From Pseudomonadota bacterium (GTDB lineage Bacteria > Pseudomonadota > Alphaproteobacteria > Rhizobiales > Pleomorphomonadaceae): a DNA stretch of 64,000 nt. This document shows, in pieces, positions 27,858 through 37,032 of this stretch. Both the position numbers and the translations under genes were made by a program. Position 1 is the stretch's first letter. The number at the start of each line of letters is the position of its first letter. The stretch lies in contig JAEZHI010000039.1 of NCBI GenBank assembly GCA_023436885.1, positions 124,001 through 188,000 of the forward strand, given 5' to 3'. The notes beneath the pieces were generated by a model. That model was not told the origin of the DNA and did no database searches. It was given only the letters and a program-made list of their open reading frames with translations.

Positions 27858-28826
27858 ATGCACTATATCGTGACGGTTGCGAGGAGCATGCGGAGCGCCC
27901 TTCTGGCTGCAACCATCGCTGCGGGAGTCTCGCTGTCGCCTTATGGGGCAGTCCTCATTACTCCCGCTCTGGCGGAAAGTGACATCAAGATTGTCGTGAA
28001 CGACAAGGCAATCACCAGTCTGGATATTCAGTCTCGCGCCCGTCTATTGCAGCTGGCAATGCACCTTGCCCCTGGCGCAGCCACCAAAGCCGCCCAGGAG
28101 GAACTGATCGACGAACAGCTTCGGCTTCAGGACGGCGAAAGGCGGGGAGTTGTCGTCACTGAAGATGCTGTGGAAGCGGCGCTGACGACTATCGCTTCGC
28201 GTTCCAAGATGACATTGCCGCAGTTCCAGCAGGCACTTGGCAAGGGTGGCGTACCGATCAAGACATTCAAGGATCGCATCCGCGCACAAATGGTCTGGGG
28301 GCGCATTATCCGCGCGAAAATCCAGCAGGATATCAAGGCAGAATCTGCCGATCTCATTCAGCAGATGCGCAATCGCGAAAAGAACGCCAACGCCGTAACG
28401 GCGAGTGACTATGTGCTGCAACGTGTCGTCTTTGCCGTTCAGCGGAGCGCGTCGCCCGCTGACGTCAACCGGCGCAAGGCGGAAGCCGACGCTCTGCGTG
28501 GCAAGTTCCGTAGTTGCAGCGACGGGCTGGCGCTTGCCAAGGGACTTCGTGAGGTTGCGGTCGTGAACATCGGTCGAAAGCTGGCGAGCGAAGTTCCCCC
28601 GGGCCTGAAGGATGAGCTGGAAAAGACTCCCGAGGGCCACCTTACAACGCCCCAGCGTTCCGAACTTGGCTTTGAGATGTATGCCGTGTGCAGCAAGATC
28701 GAGGTCACGGGCGAAGCGGCCGTTGCGGCGGGACTTGATGCCGAAGCATTGGACAAGCGTGGTGAGGAAACCTCCAAGAAGCTCACGCAGGAATTGCGGC
28801 AAAAAGCCAACATCAGCTACCGCTGA
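27858..28826 (+). CDS. surA: SurA-like periplasmic chaperone / peptidyl-prolyl isomerase family protein
   Basis: A 322-residue protein with a signal peptide (ALLAATIAAGVSLSPYGAVLITPALA). The SurA N-terminal chaperone domain is recognisable (IKIVVNDKAITSLDIQSRARL, ELIDEQLRLQDGERRGV). The later part (about residues 190-300) resembles a parvulin domain but is poorly conserved, so isomerase activity is doubtful. I start at the ATG at 27858, preceded by GGAGAGG, rather than the upstream TTG. Position between lptD and pdxA is the conserved alphaproteobacterial (and enterobacterial) arrangement and supports a role in outer-membrane protein folding. Confidence 0.85.
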   Translation: MHYIVTVARSMRSALLAATIAAGVSLSPYGAVLITPALAESDIKIVVNDKAITSLDIQSRARLLQLAMHLAPGAATKAAQEELIDEQLRLQDGERRGVVVTEDAVEAALTTIASRSKMTLPQFQQALGKGGVPIKTFKDRIRAQMVWGRIIRAKIQQDIKAESADLIQQMRNREKNANAVTASDYVLQRVVFAVQRSASPADVNRRKAEADALRGKFRSCSDGLALAKGLREVAVVNIGRKLASEVPPGLKDELEKTPEGHLTTPQRSELGFEMYAVCSKIEVTGEAAVAAGLDAEALDKRGEETSKKLTQELRQKANISYR

Positions 28827-28828
28827 TC

Positions 28829-29866
28829 ATGAGCGGTGTTTCAGCTCCCATGCATGATTGCCCGCTCGCCGTATCGATCGGAGAACCGGCAGGTATTGGC
28901 GCCGAAATCATTGCGAAAGCTTGGCTTCAAAGGCGAGAGAAGGCCCTCTCGCCTTTCTATGTCTTGGCGGATCCGGCCTTCGTTGAAAGTCGCCTTGCTC
29001 GCTTAGGGCTTCGAGTTCCTGTTGTGACTGTGACCACTGAAGCGGCGATGAAAGCGTTTGCCGACGGGTTGCCCGTGTTCGACCTTGGTTGCAAAGTAGA
29101 AGATCGCGCGGGAGAGCTATCGGAGGCAACCGCGCGGGCGACGATTGCGGCAATCGAGACGGCCGTCCGGCATGTCCACTCGGGCCGCGCGCGTGGGATC
29201 GTCACAGCCCCCATCCAAAAATCAAATCTCTATGCAGCGGGCTTCAAGTTCCCAGGTCATACCGAATTCCTTGGCGCGTTAGCCCGGGAACTCTGGTCCG
29301 GTGCTTTGCAGGATCCCGTCATGATGTTGGCCGGCCCAGAACTGGCGGCTGTGCCGATAACGGTCCATATCGCGCTGCATCGCGTACCGGAAGTTCTGAC
29401 CTCCGACATGATCATTGCGACGGGCCGCGTCGTCCATCGAGAAATGCAGGCAAGGTTCGGTCTCCCCCAACCGCGCCTGGCTGTCGCCGGCCTCAATCCG
29501 CATGCGGGAGAAGGCGGAGCGATGGGTCGCGAGGATCTCGAGATCGTCGCGCCGGCCGTGGCGCAGCTTCGGTCCGAGGGGATTGATGCGCGCGGACCAT
29601 TGCCGTCCGACACGCTCTTTCATCCCGCGGCCCGCAAGACTTATGACGTCGTGCTGGCCATGTATCACGATCAGGCGCTGATCCCCGTCAAGACCATCGC
29701 TTTCGACGAGACGGTCAATGTGACGCTCGGCCTGCCCTTCGTCCGCACATCACCGGATCATGGCACCGCCTTGGATATCGCGGCCAAAGGCATTGCCGAT
29801 CCCTCTAGCTTCATTGCTGCCCTTCAGATGGCCGGTCGCATGGTTGAGGCAGAGGACCGGGCATGA
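28829..29866 (+). CDS. pdxA: 4-hydroxythreonine-4-phosphate dehydrogenase
   Basis: A 345-residue enzyme of pyridoxal 5'-phosphate biosynthesis (DXP-dependent route). SIGEPAGIGAEIIAKAW (start), TAPIQKSNLYAAGFKFPGHTEF, the metal-binding GLNPHAGEGGAMGREDLEI and MYHDQALIPVKTIAFDETVN are clear family blocks, with the three metal histidines (in FPGHTEF, HIALH and MYHDQ). It starts two bases after the surA stop codon and overlaps the rsmA start by four bases. A second in-frame ATG at 28850 is possible. Tight linkage to rsmA is conserved across proteobacteria. Confidence 0.96.
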   Translation: MSGVSAPMHDCPLAVSIGEPAGIGAEIIAKAWLQRREKALSPFYVLADPAFVESRLARLGLRVPVVTVTTEAAMKAFADGLPVFDLGCKVEDRAGELSEATARATIAAIETAVRHVHSGRARGIVTAPIQKSNLYAAGFKFPGHTEFLGALARELWSGALQDPVMMLAGPELAAVPITVHIALHRVPEVLTSDMIIATGRVVHREMQARFGLPQPRLAVAGLNPHAGEGGAMGREDLEIVAPAVAQLRSEGIDARGPLPSDTLFHPAARKTYDVVLAMYHDQALIPVKTIAFDETVNVTLGLPFVRTSPDHGTALDIAAKGIADPSSFIAALQMAGRMVEAEDRA

Positions 29867-30705
29867 GTCAGATCGACGACCTGCCACCACTCCGCGATGT
29901 CATCGAACGACACGGCCTTTCGGCGCTGAAGAGCCTTGGCCAGAATTTTCTGCTCGACCTCAATCTTACGGCTCGCATCGCCCGTGCGGCCGGGAACCTC
30001 GCGGGCAAGACCGTTGTCGAGATCGGCCCGGGCCCGGGCGGGCTGACGCGCGCCATTCTTGCGGCAGGCGCTGCCAAGGTTCACGTGATCGAGCGAGACC
30101 GCCGGGCGATTGCGGCGCTTGAGGAAATTGCCGCACATTATCCTGGCCGGATGCACATCACCGAGGGTGACGCTCTTGAGGTGGATAGTGCCGCGCTTGG
30201 CGACGAGCCACCGATCATCATGGCCAACCTTCCTTATAACATTGCGACGCCGCTCCTCACCGGCTGGCTCTCGCCAGAAAGTTGGCCGCCGCGCTGGACG
30301 GCCATGGTACTGATGTTCCAGAAAGAAGTGGCCGATCGCATCACGGCCGCTGCCGGTGATGATGCCTACGGTCGCCTCGGCGTGCTTTGCGGCTGGCGCA
30401 GCTACGCCACGCAGATGTTCGATATATCGCCCAAGGCTTTCGTGCCGCCGCCCAAGGTGACCTCGACGGTGGTGCATTTCGCCCCACGCCCCGAACCCCT
30501 GCCCTGTGATCAGAGCGATCTCGAAGCGGTCACTGCCGCGGCTTTCGGCCAGCGCCGCAAGATGCTGCGGCAGAGCCTTAAGACGCTCGGTGTCGATCCC
30601 GCGGATCTCTGCGCTGCCGCTGGGGTGGAGCCGACGGTACGGGCCGAAACCGTCCCCGTGAAGGGCTTTGTCGATCTCGCCAACGCCTGGAAGGCGATGC
30701 GGTAG
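29863..30705 (+). CDS. rsmA: 16S rRNA dimethyladenosine methyltransferase (KsgA)
   Basis: A 280-residue methyltransferase that dimethylates two adjacent adenosines near the 3' end of 16S rRNA during 30S assembly. LKSLGQNFLLD marks the N-terminus, VVEIGPGPGGLTRAIL the SAM-binding motif I, and NLPYNIATPLL (about residue 125) the catalytic NLPY motif. The C-terminal helical domain is complete (AAFGQRRKMLRQSLK). It ends the lptF-led operon and is convergent with gmk, with four bases between the two stop codons. Confidence 0.97.
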   Translation: MSQIDDLPPLRDVIERHGLSALKSLGQNFLLDLNLTARIARAAGNLAGKTVVEIGPGPGGLTRAILAAGAAKVHVIERDRRAIAALEEIAAHYPGRMHITEGDALEVDSAALGDEPPIIMANLPYNIATPLLTGWLSPESWPPRWTAMVLMFQKEVADRITAAAGDDAYGRLGVLCGWRSYATQMFDISPKAFVPPPKVTSTVVHFAPRPEPLPCDQSDLEAVTAAAFGQRRKMLRQSLKTLGVDPADLCAAAGVEPTVRAETVPVKGFVDLANAWKAMR

Positions 30706-30709
30706 GCGC

Positions 30710-31360
30710 TCAGGCCAGCAGTGTACCGACGAAACCCTCGATCCCCTCCGCCGCCCGCGACCGCCGGCTACGCTCGGCGCGGAGAATCGCAGTGAGATCC
30801 GCGAAGGCGGCATCGAGATCGTCATTGACGACGACGTAATCGAAGTTCGACCATTCGGCGATCTCGCGGCGAGCGTTGACCAGGCGCTTCTCAATGACCT
30901 CGGGGGCGTCCTCTGCACGACGCGTCAGGCGCGAACGCAACTCAGCCATCGACGGCGGCAGAATGAACACCGACACGACATCGGCCGACATCTTCTCGCG
31001 CAGTTGAGCGGCGCCTTGCCAGTCGATGTCAAACAGAACATCGCGCCCGGATGCCAGCGCCTCTTCCACCGGAGCCTGCGGCGTTCCGTAATAGTTGCCG
31101 TGAACCTCCGCCCATTCCAAGAGTTCGCCACCATCGCGCATCGACATGAAGCGCTGCTGGGAAATGAAATGATAATGCACGCCGTTGATCTCGCTCGGAC
31201 GACGGTCTCGCGTCGTCACGGAGATTGACAGCGTCATATCGCGGTCGGTGTCGAGAATGTTCCGCGACAGCGTCCCTTTTCCGGCGCCCGAAGGCGAAGA
31301 AATGACGAACATCAGCCCGCGACGGGGAAAGCGGACGTGTTTTTGATCTGTGACGACCAT
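30710..31360 (-). CDS. gmk: Guanylate kinase
   Basis: A 216-residue kinase converting GMP to GDP. The P-loop SSPSGAGKGT occupies about residues 21-30; SVTTRDRRPSEINGVHYHF is the GMP-binding region; DIDWQGAAQLRE is also typical. The chosen ATG gives about ten residues before the fold, normal for alphaproteobacteria; the longer frame would run into yicC. It begins five bases after the yicC stop codon, so yicC-gmk is one unit. Confidence 0.96.
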   Translation of the reverse strand: MVVTDQKHVRFPRRGLMFVISSPSGAGKGTLSRNILDTDRDMTLSISVTTRDRRPSEINGVHYHFISQQRFMSMRDGGELLEWAEVHGNYYGTPQAPVEEALASGRDVLFDIDWQGAAQLREKMSADVVSVFILPPSMAELRSRLTRRAEDAPEVIEKRLVNARREIAEWSNFDYVVVNDDLDAAFADLTAILRAERSRRSRAAEGIEGFVGTLLA

Positions 31361-31365
31361 GAGCG

Positions 31366-32250
31366 TTACTCGACGTTCTGGACCTGCTCCTTGAACTGGT
31401 CGACCACCGCCTTGAGGGCAAGGCCAATCCGTGTCAGGGCCGTGTCGTTGGATTTGGAACAAAGGGTATTGGATTCGCGATTGAATTCCTGCGCGAGAAA
31501 GTCGAGACGCCGTCCGACAGCGGCATTGCTCGCCATGAGCTCGCGGGCCTGCGCGATATGAGCCTTGAGGCGATCGATTTCTTCGCGGACATCGGCACGT
31601 GTGGCAATCAAGGCTGCTTCGACATGCAGACGCTGCGGATCGATGTCTTCGCGCGCCAGCAATACGGCAAGCTGCTCTTCAAGGCGGTCGCGGATGGCCT
31701 CGGGCGTGCGGGCCGGCAGGGCTTCAGCCTCAGCGACCAGGCGCGCGACCTCATCGACCTGCTCACCGAGAATACGGCTGAGCGCCACACCCTCTGAAGC
31801 GCGTGACGCCTGAAAATCGACAAGCGCCTTGTCGAATGCGGCGATCAGCTCGGCCTCGAATGCCTTGGCTCCCTCTTCGTCCGGTACCGCCTCGATCGCC
31901 TCGACAACGCCGCGCACTGCCAGCAAACCATCAAGCGAGGCGTCGCGAATGCCCGGCGTACCGGAGTAGCGACGTGCCGTGTCGATCAGTGCCGAGAGCA
32001 GCTTCTCGTCGATGCGAAAGGTCTGCTCGGAGGATTCCCGCGTGACGGTCAGATTGATCGTCACATTGCCGCGCGCCAGAGCCTCGGACGCCTTCCGACG
32101 CACCGCGATCTCAACGGCGTCGAAGCCTGGCGGCAAACGCAGACGCAGATCAAGCCCGCGGCCGTTGACGGAGCGCAACTCCCAGGCAAAGCGATTACCT
32201 GCCGCCGAGCCGTCGAAGCGGGCAAATCCGGTCATACTCTTAAGCGGCAT
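31366..32250 (-). CDS. yicC: YicC family endoribonuclease
   Basis: A 294-residue protein of the YicC/YloC family, recently recognised as endoribonucleases. SMTGFARFDG at the N-terminus and WELRSVNGRGLDLRLRLP are family hallmarks; the C-terminal DUF1732 region (VGRRLDFLAQEFNRESNTLC, SKSNDTALTR) carries the conserved acidic and basic residues. A strong GGAGGTGA precedes the ATG. Linked to gmk downstream, as in many bacteria. Divergent from the aldo-keto reductase gene. Confidence 0.94.
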   Translation of the reverse strand: MPLKSMTGFARFDGSAAGNRFAWELRSVNGRGLDLRLRLPPGFDAVEIAVRRKASEALARGNVTINLTVTRESSEQTFRIDEKLLSALIDTARRYSGTPGIRDASLDGLLAVRGVVEAIEAVPDEEGAKAFEAELIAAFDKALVDFQASRASEGVALSRILGEQVDEVARLVAEAEALPARTPEAIRDRLEEQLAVLLAREDIDPQRLHVEAALIATRADVREEIDRLKAHIAQARELMASNAAVGRRLDFLAQEFNRESNTLCSKSNDTALTRIGLALKAVVDQFKEQVQNVE

Positions 32251-32404
32251 GTCTCACCTCCAGTGCAAGCCGGCTTTTACACCAGCGGGCCGAAGCGCCA
32301 AGCGAAAAATGAGTCAACCTTCGGGGGATTGGCACTTCGGCTTCGGCTTCACAGCCCATCGGGCGTGACATAGACTCAAGGCCAACATCATAGGGAGAAA
32401 GCCA

Positions 32405-33457
32405 ATGGAATACCGTCTGCTCGGGCGCTCCGGTCTCAAGGTCTCCACCCTCACCATGGGTACGATGACATTTGGCGGCAAAGGCCCGTTCGCGAAGGTT
32501 GGCGCGGTCGGGCTCAACGAAGCCGCACGCCTGATGGATCTCTGCATCGATGCCGGCGTCAACCTGATCGACACAGCCGACGTCTACTCTGAAGGTCTTT
32601 CCGAGGAAATCGTCGGCGACCTGATGCAGGAGCGGAAGGGCAAAGGCATCCTGATCGCCACCAAGGTTCGTTTTCCCGTGGGTAGCGGCCCCAACGATCG
32701 GGGTCTCAGCCGCCATCACATCGTCGCCGGTTGCGAAGCTAGCCTTCGGCGCCTGAAAACCGAGACCATTGACCTCTACCAGGTGCATCAATGGGATGGC
32801 CTGACCCCGGTCGAAGAGTTCATGGAAGCGCTCGACAGCCTGGTTCGCGCCGGCAAGGTCCGCTACGTCGGCTGCTCGAACTTCTCAGGCTGGCACATCA
32901 TGAAAGCGCTTGGCGCCGCCACTGCCGAGCATCGCCAGCGCTTCGTGTCGCAGCAGATTCACTACACGCTTGAGGCACGCGAGGCTGAATATGAGCTGGT
33001 GCCGATCTCGCTCGACCAGGGTCTCGGCATCCTCGTCTGGAGCCCGCTTGCCGGCGGCCTGCTGTCCGGCAAGCATCGCCGTAACGCGGCTGCCCCTGAA
33101 GGTACGCGCCAACTGGCGGGATGGACCGAGCCGCCGATTCGCGACGAGAACCGCCTTTGGAATATCGTCGATACTCTCGTCGAGATCGCGGACGATCGCG
33201 GTGTCAGCGCAGCGCAGGTCGCGCTCGCCTGGCTGCTGGAACGGCCGGGTGTCACCTCAGTGGTGATTGGCGGCCGCACCGAGGCGCAGTTCGCCGACAA
33301 TCTCAACGCGGCAGAACTGAAGCTCTCGGACGCCGAGCGAAAGCGACTCGATGAAGTGAGTGCCCTGCCCGTTCTCTATCCATATTGGCATCAACTTCAG
33401 ACTGCGAAGGATCGGCTGGGGCCCGCCGATCTCAGCCTGTTCGGATTGAAGCCGTAA
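32405..33457 (+). CDS. Aldo/keto reductase
   Basis: A 350-residue NADPH-dependent oxidoreductase with a TIM-barrel fold. The catalytic tetrad can be read: Asp in DTADVYSEG and its Tyr (about residue 62), Lys in ATKVRFPVG, and His in YQVHQWDG. The C-terminal cofactor block SVVIGGRTEAQFADNL is intact. GGGAGAAAG precedes the ATG at good spacing. It belongs to the YajO/Tas-like broad group; the substrate is unknown. Convergent with a LacI regulator, with no evident sharing of function. Confidence 0.92.
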   Translation: MEYRLLGRSGLKVSTLTMGTMTFGGKGPFAKVGAVGLNEAARLMDLCIDAGVNLIDTADVYSEGLSEEIVGDLMQERKGKGILIATKVRFPVGSGPNDRGLSRHHIVAGCEASLRRLKTETIDLYQVHQWDGLTPVEEFMEALDSLVRAGKVRYVGCSNFSGWHIMKALGAATAEHRQRFVSQQIHYTLEAREAEYELVPISLDQGLGILVWSPLAGGLLSGKHRRNAAAPEGTRQLAGWTEPPIRDENRLWNIVDTLVEIADDRGVSAAQVALAWLLERPGVTSVVIGGRTEAQFADNLNAAELKLSDAERKRLDEVSALPVLYPYWHQLQTAKDRLGPADLSLFGLKP

Positions 33458-33520
33458 CCAGACAAAGCAAAGCCGCCGGAGACGAGCCATCGCCGACGGC
33501 CCGAAATTTCTCGAAGCTGA

Positions 33521-34603
33521 TCAGCCCTTGCGGGGCTGTGCCGTCGAATTGCCGACGACGAGTTCTATCGGTAGCTCGACCACCCGACCACCAACGCCAT
33601 CGGGCTTATCGCCCAGGATCAGCTCGACCGCTGCCTCGCCCTTGCCAATTGCAGGCTGTCTGATGGTTGTCAGCGGCGGAAGGAAACTTGCGGCTTCCTC
33701 GATGCCATCAAAACCAACCACCGAGAAATCTTCGGGCACCTTGCGACCGAGCGATTGCAGGTAGGTCATCACGTGAAGAGCGACCCGATCCGACGTGCAG
33801 ACGAAGGCAGTCGTATCCGGATGAGCGGCGAGAACCGCATCGACACCGGTGCAGACGCCTTCGTAATCGGACCCGGTCTCGAAGACCGGCTGCGGTGGCA
33901 GCCCGGCTGCCTGGAAGACGTCGCGATAACCGGACAGGCGGCGGCGCACCACCTCGAAGGATGACCGCTCGGCACGAAGATCATCAACGAAACCGACGCG
34001 GATTTCCTTCTCGGTCTCGAAGGTAAAGACCGCGAAATGCTTGTGACCGAGATCAACGAGATGCTGCGCGGCTTCCCGAGCTCCCCGGTAATCGTCGATC
34101 TTCACGACATCGAGGCCAGGACCGACCGGAAAGTCGACGGCAACGAATGGTAGACCGCGCTTTTCGGCCAGCTCTACCAGTGTGTTGCCCTCGTTGAGGC
34201 AGTGCAGGATGAAGCCATCTACCAGAGCCGTACGGATATTCCAGGCCGCAATCTCGTCGTCGGAGGCCGACACCAGGGAGATTCCTGCACCGCGCGCTTC
34301 GCAGGCACGGGCAACGCCAGACAGGAACAAGCGGGTATATTGATCGTCGAAGAAGCAATTGAGTGGTCCGATCGCCACCACGCCGATGGCGTTGACCCGG
34401 CCCGCTCTCAGCAAGCGGCCGCGTGGATCAGGGCCCCGATAGCCGAGGGAGCGCGCCGCCTCTTCCACCCGCTCACGCAGTTGCTCGGAGACAAGGCCAG
34501 GCCGGTTGAAGACGTTGGACACCGTTCCTTGGCTGACACCGGCGGCACGCGCCACGTCTGCAAGCTTCACGGTCTTGTTTTGCGGAATTGAACTTTCACC
34601 CAT
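33521..34603 (-). CDS. LacI-family transcriptional regulator
   Basis: A 360-residue repressor-type regulator. The helix-turn-helix is at about residues 12-35 (KLADVARAAGVSQGTVSNVF), followed by a hinge helix and a periplasmic-binding-protein-like effector domain (GVVAIGPLNCFFDDQYTRLF through VPEDFSVVGFDGIEEA). The ATG at 34603 (MGESSIPQNK) gives a standard length; the 45-codon upstream extension is not family-like. No sugar operon adjoins it, so its regulon must be elsewhere or it controls itself. A palindrome about 190 bases upstream could be its operator. Confidence 0.92.
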   Translation of the reverse strand: MGESSIPQNKTVKLADVARAAGVSQGTVSNVFNRPGLVSEQLRERVEEAARSLGYRGPDPRGRLLRAGRVNAIGVVAIGPLNCFFDDQYTRLFLSGVARACEARGAGISLVSASDDEIAAWNIRTALVDGFILHCLNEGNTLVELAEKRGLPFVAVDFPVGPGLDVVKIDDYRGAREAAQHLVDLGHKHFAVFTFETEKEIRVGFVDDLRAERSSFEVVRRRLSGYRDVFQAAGLPPQPVFETGSDYEGVCTGVDAVLAAHPDTTAFVCTSDRVALHVMTYLQSLGRKVPEDFSVVGFDGIEEAASFLPPLTTIRQPAIGKGEAAVELILGDKPDGVGGRVVELPIELVVGNSTAQPRKG

Positions 34604-34963
34604 CTGTCCGTCCGATGCACCGGCTATCCGGCAGTACTGACGAGGGACAACGGCGTCTCTCTTCCCGAGATCGCAACCGAGACCCGCACGATACCCACCA
34701 GCGCAGGGCCAGCAGGTATCGCTCGGAATGTCAGCCACCCATGCCCCCCGGCAAGCGGCTAACCGATCAGTTCAATTGATGCGACCGATCTCGTTGAAAC
34801 GATATACGCAAAACCCTTGAGAACAACAAGAAACTTGCGTTTCGCAACGATCCCGGCCGATCAAAACTCGATGATCGCCCACTCGTCGACCTTGGTCGGC
34901 TTCCTTAGCCAGCGAAAGCTGATGAAGCCGACCGAGCCGGTCGAACACTTTTTGGCCGAACCG
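34604..34963. other. Intergenic region upstream of lacI-type gene and downstream of hslU
   Basis: About 360 bases with no believable gene. It contains the promoter of the LacI gene and the 3' end of the hslVU transcript. The only structured element I see is the near-perfect palindrome at 34788-34805; I find no clear rho-independent terminator for hslU. Confidence 0.5.
34788..34805. promoter_or_regulatory. Candidate LacI-family operator
   Basis: ATCTCGTTGAAACGATAT contains TCGTT-GA-AACGA as a perfect inverted repeat, with a further AT/AT match one base out. Core sequences of the TTGAAACG type are typical of LacI-family sites. The only gene it can control by position is the LacI gene itself, about 185 bases downstream on the minus strand. 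Confidence 0.45.
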
Positions 34964-36262
34964 TCAGAGAATGAAGCGGCTGAGATCGGTGTTGCGAGCG
35001 AGATCGCCGAGCGCAGCCCTGACCGCCGCTCCATCGACCGTGACGGTTTCGCCGCCGCGATCCGGAGCCGAGAACGAGATATCGTCCAGGATGCGCTCCA
35101 ACACCGTCTGCAGACGTCGGGCACCGATATTCTCGACGGTGGCATTCACGTGAACGGCAATCTCGGCAACCGCGTCAATCGCATCGTCAGTGAAAGCCAG
35201 GGTCACGCCTTCGGTCTGCATCAGTGCCACATACTGCTTGATGAGGCTCGCCTGGGGCTCGGTCAGGATGCGGCGGAAGTCATCCTTGTCGAGCGGCTTC
35301 AACTCGACGCGGATCGGCAAACGTCCCTGAAGCTCAGGCAACAGATCCGACGGCTTGGCGACGTGGAAAGCACCGGAAGCGATGAACAGGATATGGTCCG
35401 TCTTCACCGAACCATGCTTGGTCGAGACCGTCGTGCCTTCGATCAGCGGCAGGAGGTCACGCTGCACGCCCTCGCGGGACACGGAACCATCGCGCCCGTC
35501 CTTGGCGCAGATCTTGTCGATCTCGTCGAGGAAGACGATGCCATTGTTCTCAACGGCTTCGATGGCTTCGGCGATGATCTTGTCCTGATCGATCAGCTTG
35601 TCAGCCTCCTCGGCGGTGAGCAGATCGTGGCTGTCCTTGACACTGACGCGGCGCGTCTTCTTCACGCCGCCCATCATCTTCTGCATCATCTCGGAGAGAT
35701 TGATGACCTGACCGCCCGGCATGCCCGGAATTTCCATTCCGGCCGGACCGCTGGACGTGGCTGTCAGTTCGATCTCGATCTCCTTGTCATCGAGTTCGCC
35801 GGCACGAAGCTTCTTGCGGAAGGTGTCGCGCGTCGACGGGCTGGCCGACGTGCCGACGAGGGCATCGAGCACGCGTTCCTCGGCGGCCAGATGTGCCTTG
35901 GCCTCGACGTCCTTGCGGCGCCGCGCGCGGACGAGCGAGATACCGACCTCGAGAAGATCGCGAACGATCTGCTCCACATCGCGGCCGACATAGCCGATCT
36001 CGGTGAACTTGGTGGCTTCGACCTTGACGAAAGGCGCGTTGGCCAGTCGGGCAAGGCGACGGGAGATTTCTGTCTTGCCGACGCCGGTGGGACCGATCAT
36101 CAGGATGTTCTTGGGCAGCACTTCCTCGCGCAGCGAGGGGTCGAGCTGCAGGCGACGCCAGCGATTGCGAAGCGCAATGGCAACGGCGCGCTTGGCGTCC
36201 TTCTGGCCGACGATATGCCGGTCGAGTTCGGAAACGATTTCGCGAGGCGAGAAATCGGGCAT
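34964..36262 (-). CDS. hslU: ATP-dependent protease ATPase subunit HslU
   Basis: A 432-residue AAA+ unfoldase that feeds substrates to HslV. Walker A GPTGVGKT lies at residues 57-64, the pore loop region around ATKFTEIGYVGRDVEQIV, Walker B IVFLDEIDKI near residue 250, and the C-terminal tail ends in LSRFIL, the extended tail that docks into HslV. The insertion (I) domain with its Gly/Met-rich stretch (PGMPGGQVINLSEMMQKMMG) is present. Downstream of hslV by 66 bases on the same strand. Confidence 0.97.
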   Translation of the reverse strand: MPDFSPREIVSELDRHIVGQKDAKRAVAIALRNRWRRLQLDPSLREEVLPKNILMIGPTGVGKTEISRRLARLANAPFVKVEATKFTEIGYVGRDVEQIVRDLLEVGISLVRARRRKDVEAKAHLAAEERVLDALVGTSASPSTRDTFRKKLRAGELDDKEIEIELTATSSGPAGMEIPGMPGGQVINLSEMMQKMMGGVKKTRRVSVKDSHDLLTAEEADKLIDQDKIIAEAIEAVENNGIVFLDEIDKICAKDGRDGSVSREGVQRDLLPLIEGTTVSTKHGSVKTDHILFIASGAFHVAKPSDLLPELQGRLPIRVELKPLDKDDFRRILTEPQASLIKQYVALMQTEGVTLAFTDDAIDAVAEIAVHVNATVENIGARRLQTVLERILDDISFSAPDRGGETVTVDGAAVRAALGDLARNTDLSRFIL

Positions 36263-36328
36263 GTCTTGATCCTTGGCTGGAGCATTCCGGAGCGGCGCGC
36301 GGGGGCCGACAATCCGGGCTGATGGAAT

Positions 36329-36886
36329 TCAGGCCCTGGGCAGGCTTTCGACCACCACGTTCTCATTGGTGTAGACGCAGATATCGGCGGCGATCTTCAT
36401 GGCCTTGCGGGCGATCGTCTCGGCGTCGCTATCGCTGTCGGCAAGCGCACGGGCCGCAGCCAGCGCATAGGTTCCGCCCGAGCCGATACCGGCGATGCCG
36501 CCTTCGGGCTCCAGCACGTCGCCCGTGCCGGTCAGCACCAGCGTCACGTTGGCGTCGGCGACGATCATCATCGCCTCGAGCCGGCGCAGATAGCGATCGG
36601 TACGCCAATCCTTGGCGAGTTCGACACAGGCGCGCATCAACTGACCCGGATATTGTTCGAGCTTGGCTTCGAGGCGTTCGAAGAGCGTGAAAGCGTCCGC
36701 CGTTGCACCGGCAAATCCGGCGATCACATCACCACGTCCGAGCGGACGCACCTTGCGGGCGGTGTGCTTGATGACGGTGGCGCCGAGCGTCACCTGCCCG
36801 TCTCCGGCAATCACCACCTTGCCGTCCTTGCGGACCGATACAATGGTGGTTCCGTACCAGGTCGACGGGTTCGTATGTTCCATCAT
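36329..36886 (-). CDS. hslV: ATP-dependent protease proteolytic subunit HslV
   Basis: A 185-residue proteasome-related threonine peptidase. Autoprocessing after glycine 12 would expose the catalytic threonine in TTIVSVRKDGKVVIAGDGQV; the 12-residue propeptide is longer than in E. coli but normal for this class. GAIGSGG-like GIGSGGTYALAAARAL and the active-site lysine region are present. AAGGAG sits six bases before the first of two consecutive ATG codons. First gene of the hslVU unit. Confidence 0.97.
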   Translation of the reverse strand: MMEHTNPSTWYGTTIVSVRKDGKVVIAGDGQVTLGATVIKHTARKVRPLGRGDVIAGFAGATADAFTLFERLEAKLEQYPGQLMRACVELAKDWRTDRYLRRLEAMMIVADANVTLVLTGTGDVLEPEGGIAGIGSGGTYALAAARALADSDSDAETIARKAMKIAADICVYTNENVVVESLPRA

Positions 36887-37032
36887 GAGATGCTCCTTGC
36901 GGCAACGGCCGTCCGCCCGAGGCGCGGAAGCCGTCCCTGAATGACACCTTTATGTAGGACAGAAATGCCTCTATGCAACTTGCCCTGGGCTTAGCCCGTA
37001 TCACGGTTCCGATACCGTCAGGAGACCCGTCA

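Noticed and set aside
34817..36322. 501-codon frame antisense to hslU
   Set aside because: HslU on the minus strand carries every expected motif; the plus frame has none.
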